Positions 17,014 to 27,693 of a DNA stretch of 64,000 nucleotides are shown here, piece after piece. The translations under genes and the position numbers were made by a program. The stretch is from Paucimonas lemoignei (GTDB lineage Bacteria; Pseudomonadota; Gammaproteobacteria; Pseudomonadales; Pseudomonadaceae), in contig LS483371.1 of NCBI GenBank assembly GCA_900475325.1, positions 5,679,501 through 5,743,500 of the forward strand, in the 5' to 3' direction. Each line of letters begins with the position of its first letter. Within the stretch, counting starts at the first letter, position 1. The notes beneath the pieces are model-generated. The model ran no database searches, was not told the DNA's origin, and worked only from the letters and a program-made list of their open reading frames with translations.

Positions 17014-17799
17014 TCAGAGGTCAGCTGGCAGTGGCTGCTTGAGCCAGGTCTGGGAGTTCTTCTCCAGCGCGCCGTCTTTCTTGCCCGCGTCGATGATTTC
17101 GTTGACCTTGGCCAGCAGGTTCGCCTCACCCTTGTTCACGCCAACGTAGACTGGGGAATCCTTGAGCTTCACTTTCAACGCAGGGATGCGTTTCGGGTTT
17201 TTCTCGCTGATGGCAACCATGACCACGTTGCCGCTGGCGATCAGGTCGGTCTGCCCGGCCAGGTACGCAGCGATGGTGGAGTTGTTGTCTTCAAAGCGCT
17301 TGATGGTTGCTTCTTTAGGGGCAACGGCGCTCAGTTCAATGTCTTCAATGGCGCCACGGGTGACGCTGATGGTTTTGCCTTTGAGGTCGTCAACGCTGGT
17401 GATTGCCGCTTCAGGTGGCCCGAATACCGCCAGGTAGAACGGCGCGTAAGCCTTGGAGAAGTCGATGACCTTCTCGCGATCCGGGTTTTTGCCCAGGCTG
17501 GAGATCACCAGGTCCACCTTGCCGGTGGTCAGGTACGGAATACGGTTGGTGCTGTTGACCGGGGTCAGTTCGAGTTTGACCTTCAACTGGTCAGCGATGA
17601 GTTTGGCGGTGTCGATGTCCAGGCCGCGCGGCTTCATGTCCGGGCCTACCGAACCAAACGGCGGGAAGTCCTGCGGAACGGCGACTTTCAGGGTGCCACG
17701 TTTCACGACGTCATCCAGCCCGTCAGCATGGGCAGGTGCCTGGCTCAGCATGAGGCTGGCAAACAGGGCAGTAAGCAGAGCGCTGTAACGCTTGGTCAT
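17014..17799 (-). CDS. Periplasmic amino-acid-binding protein of the ABC importer
   Basis: The 261-aa SBP_bac_3 protein has a signal peptide (MTKRYSALLTALFASLMLSQ, cleavage after AHA). It then has GTLKVAVPQDFPPFGS, a domain hinge near DLVISSLGKNPDRE, and GKTISVTRGAIEDI. It captures the substrate and delivers it to the two permeases. ATG 17799 is chosen for GGAG upstream and the clean signal peptide; longer frames to 17886 lack both. It is first in the operon and diverges from the GntR regulator. Confidence 0.92.
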   Translation of the reverse strand: MTKRYSALLTALFASLMLSQAPAHADGLDDVVKRGTLKVAVPQDFPPFGSVGPDMKPRGLDIDTAKLIADQLKVKLELTPVNSTNRIPYLTTGKVDLVISSLGKNPDREKVIDFSKAYAPFYLAVFGPPEAAITSVDDLKGKTISVTRGAIEDIELSAVAPKEATIKRFEDNNSTIAAYLAGQTDLIASGNVVMVAISEKNPKRIPALKVKLKDSPVYVGVNKGEANLLAKVNEIIDAGKKDGALEKNSQTWLKQPLPADL

Positions 17800-17911
17800 G
17801 GGAAGACTCCGTGATGGGGCGAGAGATATGCCTGTGATGGTCAGTGCACAGCTCATGCCAGACGAGGACCGGCAACCATAAACCAAGGGTTGGACGGGTA
17901 TTTTCGGTCTT

Positions 17912-17926
17912 ACTGGTCTGACCAGT
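17912..17926. promoter_or_regulatory. Operator for the GntR regulator (perfect palindrome)
   Basis: ACTGGT-CTG-ACCAGT is a perfect palindrome in the 253-bp divergent region. It matches the TGGTnnnACCA core common in FadR/FCD-type GntR operators. A degenerate copy, ACTGGCCTGAACAGT, lies at 18037-18051, touching the gntR start codon. The two sites suggest control of the importer and autoregulation. Confidence 0.65.
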
Positions 17927-18052
17927 CAGCATTTCGCGCGCCCCGCTTTGGAGCACCGCAAAGCCCCGCCGCCCCAGGCCTGGGCACCGCTTGCCGGATC
18001 AGTAATATGGGCTTACAAGGGGTTTCAACTGGACTGACTGGCCTGAACAGTA

Positions 18053-18757
18053 ATGCCTCATAGCCCGCTCGCAGTACCTGAATCAGCCCTGAGGGCAATC
18101 CGTAAATTGATTGTCGAGCAGGGCTATCAACCCGGCGACAGCCTACCTTCGCAGCGTGACCTGGCGGTTTTGCTCGGCGTGAGTCGGGCGTCGTTGCGCG
18201 AGGCGCTGTCGTCGCTGAGCGCGTTGGGCGTAGTCAGTGTGCAGCCAGGCAAAGGGGTTTTCGTCCAGGCATTTTCTGAACCAGAACAGCGCACCGCCGG
18301 TTTTTCCTGGCCGTTCGACAGCCACGTGTCGCCCGCAGACACTTTCCAGCTGCGTTATGCGCTGGAGGGCTTCGCGGCGGGCATGGCGGCCGTGACCTTG
18401 ACCGCCGACGAGCGCGATGTGCTGGAGGACAATGTAGAAGCCATGCGCATGGAGTTGCGCGCCGAGGATTTCGAGGCGGCTTCACGCCTGGACTTCGAGT
18501 TTCATCGACACATCCTGGTCGCCAGCGGCAATCAGGCCATGCTCGGGATCATTACGGCGGGCGCGGACATCTTTCTGGAAAGCCAGAAAATGCCTTTCAT
18601 CCGCCCCACCCGCGCCATGGAAACCTGGCAGGAGCACCGCAAGATACTGCGCGCCCTCGCCCGCCACGCTTCAGGGCCTGCGCAAAAAGCCATGCATGAA
18701 CACATTCGGGGCGCCGCGTTGCGCACCGGGATCGTGTTCGTTTCGCCTGCGAGCTAG
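18053..18757 (+). CDS. GntR-family (FadR/FCD) transcriptional regulator
   Basis: The 234-aa product has an N-terminal winged helix (about 10-75: LPSQRDLAVLLGVSRASLRE and the wing PGKGVFV), then an all-helical FCD ligand domain whose metal-binding residues include Asp/His in LDFEFHRHIL and later His residues. It lies divergent to the amino acid importer and very likely controls it. No strong ribosome site precedes ATG 18053, and an operator-like sequence ends two bases before it, so the mRNA may be near-leaderless. Confidence 0.88.
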   Translation: MPHSPLAVPESALRAIRKLIVEQGYQPGDSLPSQRDLAVLLGVSRASLREALSSLSALGVVSVQPGKGVFVQAFSEPEQRTAGFSWPFDSHVSPADTFQLRYALEGFAAGMAAVTLTADERDVLEDNVEAMRMELRAEDFEAASRLDFEFHRHILVASGNQAMLGIITAGADIFLESQKMPFIRPTRAMETWQEHRKILRALARHASGPAQKAMHEHIRGAALRTGIVFVSPAS

Positions 18758-18810
18758 CCCGTCAATCGGCCGCAAACCACACCCACAAATACGGTATTGC
18801 ACTTCGTCCG

Positions 18811-18950
18811 CGGGAGCGAGCTTGCTCGCGAAGGCGGTCCATCAGCCGAGAAGATGCGGGGGATGCACCGGCCCCTTCGCAAGCAAGCTTGCTCCCACGA
18901 ATGCAGTGTTGCACATCACTCCGTGGGAGCGAGCTTGCTCGCGAAGGCGG
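18811..18950. repeat. REP cluster (three AGCTTGCT-core copies)
   Basis: GGGAGCGAGCTTGCTCGCG occurs at about 18812-18837 and 18923-18950 on the plus strand, with an inverse copy at 18875-18898 in between. It lies between gntR and trxA. The remaining bases to 19100 hold the trxA promoter region. Confidence 0.85.
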
Positions 18951-19100
18951 TCTATCAGACGTGGAGATGCTGCGAACGGCCTCCGCTATAACCAGACTCA
19001 TGCAGCCTTATAGCCAGACTCAATCAAGCCCAGCTTCCTGAACGGGGCAAGGCCCGCTATGATGGGCCACGTTTTTTAGCCTACTAACTCGGAGAACTCC

Positions 19101-19430
19101 ATGAGTAGCGACCTTATCAAGCACGTCAGCGACGCCAGCTTCGAAGCCGAAGTCCTCAAGGCTGAAGGTGCTGTACTAGTTGATTACTGGGCTGAGTGGT
19201 GTGGCCCGTGCAAAATGATTGCCCCGGTTCTGGATGAAATTGCCGAAACCTACAAAGGCAAGCTGACCATCGCCAAGCTGAACATTGACGAAAATCAGGA
19301 AACCCCGGCCAAGCATGGCGTGCGTGGTATCCCGACGCTGATGTTGTTCAAGAACGGCAACGTCGAAGCCACCAAAGTCGGTGCGCTGTCGAAGTCTCAG
19401 TTGGCAGCGTTCCTGGACGCCAATATCTGA
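19101..19430 (+). CDS. trxA: Thioredoxin 1
   Basis: The 109-aa cytoplasmic dithiol reductase carries the active site WCGPC at residues 33-37, and the cis-Pro in GIPTL. Length and sequence are typical of TrxA. GGAG lies upstream of ATG 19101. It is followed by its own terminator and then rho, the usual Pseudomonas order. Confidence 0.98.
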   Translation: MSSDLIKHVSDASFEAEVLKAEGAVLVDYWAEWCGPCKMIAPVLDEIAETYKGKLTIAKLNIDENQETPAKHGVRGIPTLMLFKNGNVEATKVGALSKSQLAAFLDANI

Positions 19431-19436
19431 TGTGCC

Positions 19437-19468
19437 AAAGCCCTGCAAATTGCGGGGCTTTTTTTCAG
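19437..19468 (+). terminator. Terminator after trxA
   Basis: AAAGCCCTGC-AAATT-GCGGGGCTTT forms a 10-bp stem with one T-G pair and is followed by a T run. The 190 nt from here to rho form the rho leader; I see no coding frame in it. Rho leaders commonly take part in autoregulation. Confidence 0.88.
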
Positions 19469-19661
19469 CCGCTGTACTAGACGGCCTGAAAATCAAGTGG
19501 TACATTCGGCCCCGCAACGGCTTCTCCGTTGCCCCCTGCAAGCCGTCGCCGACGCTCTCCTTTCGATTTAGTACGCGATCCTGTCGCCTTCTCTGCGGCG
19601 CGGCCTCATTAAGCCCACAAGCTTAATTTTTCCCCTCCCTACATGATTACGTCATTCCCCT

Positions 19662-20921
<1,260 letters not shown>

Positions 20922-20940
20922 CAGGCAGCACCGCAGCACA

Positions 20941-20972
20941 AAAAATGGCGCCCTCATCGGCGCCATTTTTTT
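20941..20972 (+). terminator. Terminator after rho
   Basis: A 12-bp perfect stem (AAAAATGGCGCC at 20941-20952 with its inverse at 20959-20970) and a CTCATC loop is followed by T residues. Confidence 0.9.
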
Positions 20973-21050
20973 ATTCTGAAATGACGCAGATTCTCTGTGG
21001 GGGGCTCTATATTGCCTGCCACCCCGGAGGACCCCAGGCTCAATAGATAC

Positions 21051-21145
21051 CTGTGGGAGCGAGCTTGCTCGCGAAGGCGATGTTCCTGCTTTCAGAAATA
21101 TATTCGGATGTCCCGGCCTCTTCGCGAGCAAGCTCGCTCCCACAG
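21051..21145. repeat. REP pair with conserved spacer
   Basis: GGGAGCGAGCTTGCTCGCG (21052-21078) faces its inverse (21119-21145). The spacer GATGTTCCTGCTTTCAGAAA and GGATGTCCCGGCCTC is shared with the elements at 14671, 36883 and 43630, so the whole 95-bp unit behaves as one element. It separates rho from ubiD. Confidence 0.88.
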
Positions 21146-21261
21146 TTAGTCACCGCTGCCACAAGGATGCGTGTCGCCTACTAACTTTCTCGCCACACCA
21201 AAGCTGCTTCAAAACCCCAGAGCAGGTACGATACGAGCCTATTTTATCGGTGGCCGGGTTA

Positions 21262-22728
21262 ATGAAATTCAAGGACCTACGCGATTTCGTGCAGCAGCTT
21301 GAGCAGCGCGGAGAGTTGAAACGCATTCAGATGCCCATTTCCCCTGTACTGGAAATGACTGAAATCTGTGATCGGACCTTGCGTGCAAAGGGTCCAGCGC
21401 TGCTGTTTGAAAAGCCGGTGGGCTTTGATATTCCGGTGCTGGGCAACCTGTTCGGCACGCCCGAGCGTGTGGCCATGGGCATGGGCGCTGAAGAAGTCAG
21501 TGAGCTGCGGGAAATCGGCAAGCTGCTGGCCTTCCTCAAGGAACCCGAGCCGCCAAAAGGGCTGAAAGACGCCTGGTCCAAGCTGCCGATCTTCACCAAA
21601 ATCATTTCCATGGCGCCCAAGGTCGTCAAGGATGCGCCCTGCCAGGAAATCGTCATCGAAGGTGATGATGTGGACCTGGGCATGCTGCCGGTGCAGACCT
21701 GCTGGCCTGGCGACGTCGGCCCGTTGATCACCTGGGGCCTGACCGTGACGCGCGGCCCCAACAAAGAGCGGCAGAACCTGGGCATTTATCGCCAGCAGGT
21801 CATCGGCCGCAATAAAGTCATCATGCGCTGGTTGAGCCATCGTGGCGGCGCGCTGGACTTCAAGGAGTGGTGCGCCAAGCACCCGGGTGAGCCGTTCCCG
21901 GTATCGGTGGCCCTGGGCGCAGACCCGGCAACCATTCTCGGCGCCGTGACCCCGGTGCCGGACAGCCTCTCCGAGTACGCCTTCGCTGGCCTGCTGCGCG
22001 GCAACCGCACCGAGCTGATCAAGTGCCGTGGCAATAACCTGCAAGTGCCGGCCAGCGCAGAAATCGTCCTGGAAGGCGTGATCCACCCGGGCGAAATGGC
22101 CGATGAAGGCCCTTATGGCGACCACACCGGTTATTACAACGAAGTCGACAGCTTCCCGGTGTTCACCGTTGAGCGCATCACGCACCGCATCAAGCCGATT
22201 TATCACAGCACCTACACCGGCCGTCCACCTGACGAACCGGCAATTCTGGGCGTGGCATTGAACGAAGTGTTCGTGCCGATCCTCCAAAAGCAGTTCCCGG
22301 AGATCACTGACTTCTACCTGCCGCCGGAAGGTTGCTCGTACCGCATGGCCGTTGTGACCATGAAGAAGCAGTACCCCGGCCACGCCAAGCGCGTGATGCT
22401 GGGCGTGTGGTCGTTTTTGCGACAGTTCATGTACACCAAGTTCGTTATCGTCACCGATGACGACATCAACGCCCGGGACTGGAACGACGTGATCTGGGCC
22501 ATCACCACGCGCATGGACCCCAAGCGCGACACGGTGATGATCGAAAACACACCGATCGACTACCTGGACTTCGCCTCGCCGGTTTCCGGGCTGGGGTCGA
22601 AGATGGGGCTGGATGCAACGCATAAATGGCCGGGCGAGACCACACGCGAGTGGGGTCGGGTGATCGTCAAGGACGAAGCCACCACGCGCCGCGTCGACGA
22701 AATCTGGCATGAGTTGGGAATAGATTGA
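21262..22728 (+). CDS. ubiD: 4-hydroxy-3-polyprenylbenzoate decarboxylase
   Basis: The 488-aa prenylated-FMN decarboxylase acts in ubiquinone biosynthesis. It begins [20 protein letters not shown], contains the family segment around [10 protein letters not shown] and RWLSHRGGA, and the catalytic region with acidic Glu in LNEVFVP. I chose ATG 21262, giving the family-typical length; an in-frame GTG at 21250 is an alternative. Its TGA overlaps the ATG of the next gene. Confidence 0.95.
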   Translation: MKFKDLRDFVQQLEQRGELKRIQMPISPVLEMTEICDRTLRAKGPALLFEKPVGFDIPVLGNLFGTPERVAMGMGAEEVSELREIGKLLAFLKEPEPPKGLKDAWSKLPIFTKIISMAPKVVKDAPCQEIVIEGDDVDLGMLPVQTCWPGDVGPLITWGLTVTRGPNKERQNLGIYRQQVIGRNKVIMRWLSHRGGALDFKEWCAKHPGEPFPVSVALGADPATILGAVTPVPDSLSEYAFAGLLRGNRTELIKCRGNNLQVPASAEIVLEGVIHPGEMADEGPYGDHTGYYNEVDSFPVFTVERITHRIKPIYHSTYTGRPPDEPAILGVALNEVFVPILQKQFPEITDFYLPPEGCSYRMAVVTMKKQYPGHAKRVMLGVWSFLRQFMYTKFVIVTDDDINARDWNDVIWAITTRMDPKRDTVMIENTPIDYLDFASPVSGLGSKMGLDATHKWPGETTREWGRVIVKDEATTRRVDEIWHELGID

Positions 22729-23696
22729 TGCGCGTGACTTTGCAGCCTTCGGGTGCAGTGCTGGAAACGTTGCCCGGCGAGCGAATCCTCGATGCCGCGC
22801 AGCGCTTGGGTTACGAGTGCCCGCAAAGCTGTCGCAACGGCAATTGCCACGTGTGCTCGGCGCTGCTGGTGACGGGCCGCGTCAAACAGGCCAATGACGA
22901 GCTGACCCATGGCGAAATCTACACCTGCCTGGCAGAGCCCTTGGAAGACTGCGAAGTCCTGTGGGACGGCGTGCTGGCGCTGGGTGAGCTGCCAGTACGA
23001 ACGTTCGCCTGCCAGCTCAGCGAGTGCACGCCAGTGGGCGGCGATGTCTGGCGTGTCGGCCTGCGTGCGCCAGCGGGCAAACCGCCGCGTTACCACGCGG
23101 GCCAGTATTTGATGATCCACAAGGACAGCGGCGAGAAGTCGGCGTTTTCCCTGGCCTCGGCGCCTCACAGCGGCCGCGACCTAGAAATGCACGTGCTGGT
23201 GCGCGAAGACAGCGCCCAGGCCTTGATCGATCAACTGCAGCGCAACCAGATGGCGAAAATCGAGCTGCCGTTTGGTGATACCCACCTTGCCGAGCTGCCT
23301 GACGCGCCACTGGTGCTGATTGCAGCGGGCACCGGCATGGCGCAAATGCACAGCCTGATCGAGCATTGCCGCGCCAAGGGCTTTGCCCATCCCGTGCACT
23401 TGTACTGGGGGGCGCGCCGCCCGGATGACTTCTACGAGATCAAGCACTGGGAAGAGTGGAAAAAACTGCCCAACCTGTTCCTGCACAAAGTCGTCAGCGA
23501 CCTCTGTGGCTGGGAAGGCCGCTGCGGCATGCTGCATGAGGCGGTGTGTGAAGACATCACCGACCTGTCAGCCGTGCACGTTTACGCCAGCGGCTCGCCC
23601 GCGATGATCTACGGCACGCTGGACGCCCTGGTCAGCGCCGGAATGGACGCCAGCCAGATGCGCGCCGATGTGTTTGCCTATGCGCCGCGGCCCTGA
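22728..23696 (+). CDS. 2Fe-2S ferredoxin/FAD/NAD(P) reductase (CDP-6-deoxy-glucoseen reductase-like)
   Basis: The 322-aa product has a plant-type ferredoxin domain (residues 1 to about 90) with cluster ligands in CRNGNCHVC and the last Cys in YTCLAEP, then FAD-binding (about 95-195, with YHAGQYL and FSLASAP) and NAD-binding (from IAAGTGMAQM). Such single-chain reductases pass electrons from NAD(P)H to a partner oxygenase or flavin. It overlaps ubiD by one base (TGATG), so it is co-translated with it and may supply reduced flavin or electrons for ubiquinone or prenyl-FMN chemistry; that link is inference. Confidence 0.88.
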   Translation: MRVTLQPSGAVLETLPGERILDAAQRLGYECPQSCRNGNCHVCSALLVTGRVKQANDELTHGEIYTCLAEPLEDCEVLWDGVLALGELPVRTFACQLSECTPVGGDVWRVGLRAPAGKPPRYHAGQYLMIHKDSGEKSAFSLASAPHSGRDLEMHVLVREDSAQALIDQLQRNQMAKIELPFGDTHLAELPDAPLVLIAAGTGMAQMHSLIEHCRAKGFAHPVHLYWGARRPDDFYEIKHWEEWKKLPNLFLHKVVSDLCGWEGRCGMLHEAVCEDITDLSAVHVYASGSPAMIYGTLDALVSAGMDASQMRADVFAYAPRP

Positions 23697-23710
23697 ACCG
23701 GTTGCGGTAG

Positions 23711-24202
23711 TTAAAAGCGAATACCCACAGTAAGCATCACTGCAGAGGCTCCCAACAGGATGGCCTCTGCATTGACCGGCCCGAGGTTTACGCCAACGGC
23801 CGGGATGATCACCGGCGCAATGCCGTAGCGGTTCAGCGGAATCTTGTCACGATACTCACCCTTGTAGCCCTTCAATAGCCCGCCTGTGACCTTGAGGTAG
23901 ACAGGATGAGTGCTGCTGTCGAAGCGCTTGCCCGCGTAACCATAAAACGAACGTTGACCAAACGAGTTACGGAACGTCGCCCCGCCGTAAACCAGTCCGG
24001 ATGCTTCATTGCGTTCAAGGCCCAGCATGTCCTGACGATTGGTGTGCTCCGGATCAGGCGAAAAATGCCGCGTATAAACGCTGGTCTGCACGAGCCAGTA
24101 ACCAGAGCCACTCTCGTTGGAGTCCTCCGTTGCCGCTGCCCCTGATACCACCAGAGACAGCACTGCAAACACTACCGCTTTCAGAATTCTGCCGACCGTC
24201 AT
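23711..24202 (-). CDS. Exported protein, possible small outer-membrane beta-barrel
   Basis: The 163-aa product has a signal peptide (MTVGRILKAVVFAVLSLVVS, likely cleaved near AAA). Its mature part is rich in Tyr, Gly and alternating hydrophobic strands (GLVYGGATFRNSFGQRSFYGYAG) and ends in a strand terminating with Phe (LTVGIRF), as outer-membrane barrels do. I do not assign a function; a PagP-like fold is one thought but not demonstrated. ATG 24202 is preceded by AAGG; the longer frame to 24274 is not signal-like. A TAGGA/TCCTA palindrome lies 84 bp upstream. Confidence 0.7.
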   Translation of the reverse strand: MTVGRILKAVVFAVLSLVVSGAAATEDSNESGSGYWLVQTSVYTRHFSPDPEHTNRQDMLGLERNEASGLVYGGATFRNSFGQRSFYGYAGKRFDSSTHPVYLKVTGGLLKGYKGEYRDKIPLNRYGIAPVIIPAVGVNLGPVNAEAILLGASAVMLTVGIRF

Positions 24203-24285
24203 GCCTTGTTTTCCGCTGTTTAAATTCGAGTCGGCGTTTATACAGAGCGAGGTGATGGTCAGTAAGTTGAACAATCCGAAGTGTT

Positions 24286-24303
24286 TGTAGGATTCGTCCT
24301 AAT
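24286..24303. promoter_or_regulatory. TAGGA/TCCTA palindromic motif, copy 1
   Basis: TGTAGGATTCGTCCTAAT lies in the divergent region between the exported protein and chaC. It matches the inverse of 26895-26912 at 16 of 18 positions. The regulator is unknown. Confidence 0.5.
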
Positions 24304-24532
24304 GTGAAAAACCGGCAGAAGTGTCGTTTATCGGAAGAGGCGTATGATCCGCCACAAGGTGGGCTCACTGGAGTGTTAATTGCATCGGTTATGTGCAATT
24401 GTTTCGGCGGTGCATCGTGAAAGCAGAGCTGCCAAGCCAGTTAGACGCGCTTACGACACGCTCATATTCATTCAGCATCACCTGCTACAGCTGGCGATGG
24501 TTCCGGATCTTTTCGGCCGCCAGGGGGGCCAA

Positions 24533-25207
24533 ATGGGGAATCAAATCAATAGTTTGTCAGCGGCCGTGCATGACGGCCTGGGGCTGGCTTATCCGCCAGT
24601 CATCGATCTGGGGCCGCAACTGACCCGCGAGCAACTGATCCACTCAATGAACGCAACCATGCAGCGCCACGAAGGCGGCCCGGTCTGGTTGTTCGCCTAC
24701 GGGTCATTAATCTGGCGCCCCGAGTGCACCGCCGTCGAGCGTCAACGCGGGCGGATTCACGGCTACCATCGCGGGCTTTATTTGTGGTCCCACGAACACC
24801 GAGGCACGCCGGAACTGCCGGGCCTGGTATTCGGCCTGGATCGCGGTGGGTCTTGCAGTGGGTTTGCCTATCGCTTGCCGGAAGAAAACCTTGAAGAGTC
24901 GTTGCTGGCGCTATGGCAACGGGAAATGCCCTTCCCTTCCTATCGCCCACACTGGCTGAGCTGCCGCCTTGCAGATGGTCGACGCGTTCAGGCATTGGGG
25001 TTTGTGTTGGAGCGGCATCTGCCCAGCTATGCGGGCAACCTGCCGGATAACGTGCTCAGCCAGGTGCTAGCCAGCGCCAGCGGCCGCTACGGCACCACTC
25101 GCGATTATGTCGAACAGACCGCCAACGCCCTGCGCAGCCACGCCATGCCGGATTTGAATCTGGAGGCGCGTTTACGGCGCTGCGCGGCGGATTGCCAGGT
25201 TCTGTGA
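24533..25207 (+). CDS. chaC: Gamma-glutamylcyclotransferase, ChaC type
   Basis: The 224-aa product has the ChaC fold signature FAYGSLIW (substrate-binding YGSL loop), RGRIHGYHRGLYLWS and the catalytic Glu region. The family cleaves glutathione to 5-oxoproline and Cys-Gly. ATG 24533 has an AGGGGGG site upstream and gives the family length; the frame back to 24380 is not supported. Confidence 0.9.
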   Translation: MGNQINSLSAAVHDGLGLAYPPVIDLGPQLTREQLIHSMNATMQRHEGGPVWLFAYGSLIWRPECTAVERQRGRIHGYHRGLYLWSHEHRGTPELPGLVFGLDRGGSCSGFAYRLPEENLEESLLALWQREMPFPSYRPHWLSCRLADGRRVQALGFVLERHLPSYAGNLPDNVLSQVLASASGRYGTTRDYVEQTANALRSHAMPDLNLEARLRRCAADCQVL

Positions 25208-25260
25208 CGTGACGCTGCTTATGTGGGCGACTCTAGGGTCGCCCGCAGGCTGAAGGACGG

Positions 25261-25352
25261 CGTGGGACCGGCTTTAGCCGGGAAAGCGGCATTTCTGACG
25301 CCTCATTATCAGCGACTGACCCGCCCTCTTCCCGGCTAAAGCCGGTCCCACG
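25261..25352. repeat. REP pair (GGCTTTAGCC core)
   Basis: GTGGGACCGGCTTTAGCCGG at 25261-25284 faces its inverse at 25328-25352. It is the only copy of this REP group in the window, between the convergent chaC and glpT genes. Confidence 0.85.
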
Positions 25353-25393
25353 ACATCGCGCCAGTATTGAGATCCCCTGTGGAATTGACTCAA

Positions 25394-26731
25394 TTAACGC
25401 GACGCACTCGCTATCTGCTTGTGCCACAACGTCGGCAGCAGGAAGACGATAGACAGCACGCAAGCGCCGATCAGCAGCACGAAACCACCGTCCCAGCCGA
25501 AGTGGTCAACGGTGTAGCCCATCGCGGCGCTTGCCGCCACCGAGCCACCCAGGTAACCGAACAGGCCGGTGAAACCAGCAGCGGTTCCCGCCGCTTTTTT
25601 CGGTACAAGCTCCAGCGCCTGCAGGCCGATCAGCATCACCGGGCCGTAGATCAGGAAGCCGATGGACACCAGCGCGATCATGTCGACGGTCGGGTTGCCC
25701 GCCGGGTTGAGCCAGTAAACCAGGGTCGCGATGGTCACCAGGACCATGAACACCACGCCGGTCAGGCCACGGTTGCCCTTGAAGATTTTGTCCGACATCC
25801 AGCCGCACAACAGGGTGCCCGGTATACCTGCCCACTCGTAAAGGAAGTAGGCCCATGAGGTTTTGTCGACCGAGAAACCCTTGGCTTCTTTCAGGTAAGT
25901 CGGCGCCCAGTCCAGCACGCCGTAGCGCAGCAGATAAACGAACACGTTGGCCAGCGCGATGTACCAGAGCATTTTGTTGCGCAGCACGTATTTGACGAAG
26001 ATTTCCTTGGCACTGAATTCTTCTTCATGGCTGGCATCGTAGCCTTCCGGGTAATCGTTCTTGTAGTGCTCGATGGGCGGCAAGCCGACCGATTGCGGGG
26101 TGTCGCGCATGGTTGCGAAGGCAAACAACGCCACCAGCAAAGCCACTGCTGCCGGTACGTAGAACGCGGCATGCCAGTCGTTGGTCCAGCCCAGGCCCAG
26201 CAGGAACAGCGGGCCGATCAGACCGCCGCCTACGTTGTGCGCCACGTTCCAGACCGACACCACGCCGCCGCGTTCTTTCTGCGACCACCAGTGCACCATG
26301 GTTCGCCCGCTCGGCGGCCAGCCCATGCCTTGCGCCCAGCCGTTGATAAACAGCAGAACAAACATGATGGTCACGCTGGACGTCGCCCAAGGCGCGAAAC
26401 CGAACACGAACATCACGGCCGCTGAAACCAGCAAGCCAAAGGGCAGGAAGTAACGTGGATTGGAGCGGTCAGACACAATGCCCATCAGGAACTTGGACAA
26501 GCCGTAAGCAATGGCGATGGCCGACATCGCAACGCCCAGCTGCCCACGGGTGTAACCCTCATCGATCAGATAAGGCATGGCCAGTGAAAAGTTTTTACGG
26601 AGCAGGTAGTAACCCGCGTAACCGATGAAGATGCCTGCGAAGATCTGCCAGCGAAGACGTCGATAGGTGCTGTCGATTTTCTCTTCAGGCAGGGGTGCCT
26701 GATGTGCAGCGGGGCGGAAGAAGGCGAACAT
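25394..26731 (-). CDS. glpT: Glycerol-3-phosphate/phosphate antiporter
   Basis: The 445-aa MFS organophosphate antiporter has 12 predicted transmembrane segments and an N-terminal [20 protein letters not shown] with the family's first-helix Arg. It has the motif [19 protein letters not shown] and a central cytoplasmic loop (about 205-240). It imports glycerol-3-phosphate in exchange for phosphate. It stands alone; no glp metabolism genes are adjacent. Confidence 0.94.
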   Translation of the reverse strand: MFAFFRPAAHQAPLPEEKIDSTYRRLRWQIFAGIFIGYAGYYLLRKNFSLAMPYLIDEGYTRGQLGVAMSAIAIAYGLSKFLMGIVSDRSNPRYFLPFGLLVSAAVMFVFGFAPWATSSVTIMFVLLFINGWAQGMGWPPSGRTMVHWWSQKERGGVVSVWNVAHNVGGGLIGPLFLLGLGWTNDWHAAFYVPAAVALLVALFAFATMRDTPQSVGLPPIEHYKNDYPEGYDASHEEEFSAKEIFVKYVLRNKMLWYIALANVFVYLLRYGVLDWAPTYLKEAKGFSVDKTSWAYFLYEWAGIPGTLLCGWMSDKIFKGNRGLTGVVFMVLVTIATLVYWLNPAGNPTVDMIALVSIGFLIYGPVMLIGLQALELVPKKAAGTAAGFTGLFGYLGGSVAASAAMGYTVDHFGWDGGFVLLIGACVLSIVFLLPTLWHKQIASASR

Positions 26732-26894
26732 TCAGACACTCCATTTTTTGTTTTTCTGCGCGAAAGCGAATATTACATTTTCGTTACAGAAAAAAGCAGT
26801 GTTTCGTGCCTGAGAATTTCAATAAGTAGAGCTGTAACGGCTGCAACGTGTTGTTTTATGAACATTCCGCTTATGTGTAACAAAATGCGCCAAG

Positions 26895-26912
26895 ATTAGG
26901 ACCGATCCTACA
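26895..26912. promoter_or_regulatory. TAGGA/TCCTA palindromic motif, copy 2
   Basis: ATTAGGACCGATCCTACA lies in the divergent glpT/TonB-like region, 100 bp before the TonB-like start. It is the inverse of the motif at 24286-24303 with two differences in the spacer. Confidence 0.5.
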
Positions 26913-27011
26913 ACCGTATCAGACGTGACAGGCTTCTGGTCCTACAAACCCGCCACGTACCATCGCTCGCACGCCGGGCCATCAGTGCCCAATGAGCATT
27001 CGAGGTCCGTG

Positions 27012-27659
27012 GTGAAGTTTTTAGTGTTGATGGTGCTGTGCTGTTTATCGTCGCTCGCGCTCGCGAACGACACCTTTCTGAGTGGGCTTTCAACCCCCAC
27101 GCCCGCCTACCCCAGAGCGCTGCTCAAAAGCGCCCACGCAGGCAAGGTGCTGGCAGACCTGACCATCAGCGCATCAGGCAAGGTCGAGCACGTACGCATT
27201 ACTGAGAGCAGCCACCCAGCGTTTGCCGAGGCGGTGCAACACACTTTGGCAAAGTGGCGCTATCAGCCCTGGAAACCCACCCAGGGTCGGCCAGCAAAGG
27301 TCGGCATCACGGTGCCCGTCATCTTCGGTGCCCAGGGCATGGCGCCGTTTTCCAAAGCAATCACCGTTGGGTTGGAAAACACCTCGTGCGCGTACCTCAA
27401 CCAGGAAGTGAGCCTGAGCGAGCGCAACTTCCCGCTGGAGCCCTTGAGCCAGGTCGACGTGTTCTGGCACACCCGACATTACCTGGCCAGCAGCTATGTC
27501 ACCTGGCAGGTACCCGATAAAACCCGACGCTCAGCCCTGTTCACCGAGCTGGAACACGCTGTACCCGCGATCGTTAAAGCCTGCAGGGCAAACCCCGACG
27601 CCCGCTATGGCAACTACCTGCCCCATGAAATACGCGGCGTACTGGTTTCGCATCACTAA
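27012..27659 (+). CDS. Periplasmic TonB C-terminal-domain protein (first of tandem pair)
   Basis: The 215-aa product starts at GTG 27012 (GAGG six bases upstream) with a signal peptide MKFLVLMVLCCLSSLALA. It is followed by a TonB C-terminal fold (about 30-110): TPAYPRALLKSAHAGKV, a strand SASGKVEHVRI, FAEAVQHTLAKWRYQPWKP. It then has a Cys-containing extension of about 90 aa shared with the next gene. A classical TonB has an N-terminal anchor and Pro-rich linker; both are absent, so it is probably soluble. Function unknown. Confidence 0.78.
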   Translation: MKFLVLMVLCCLSSLALANDTFLSGLSTPTPAYPRALLKSAHAGKVLADLTISASGKVEHVRITESSHPAFAEAVQHTLAKWRYQPWKPTQGRPAKVGITVPVIFGAQGMAPFSKAITVGLENTSCAYLNQEVSLSERNFPLEPLSQVDVFWHTRHYLASSYVTWQVPDKTRRSALFTELEHAVPAIVKACRANPDARYGNYLPHEIRGVLVSHH

Positions 27660-27693
27660 GGACAAACCGTTTTTTGATAGAAGGAGCTTCACC

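Noticed and set aside
21277..22710. 477-aa open frame antisense to ubiD
   Set aside because: High-GC shadow of ubiD. It has no ribosome site and a His/Ala/Arg-rich composition typical of antisense frames. The same holds for long antisense frames over gabD, gabT, rho, ppk and the FTR1 gene.
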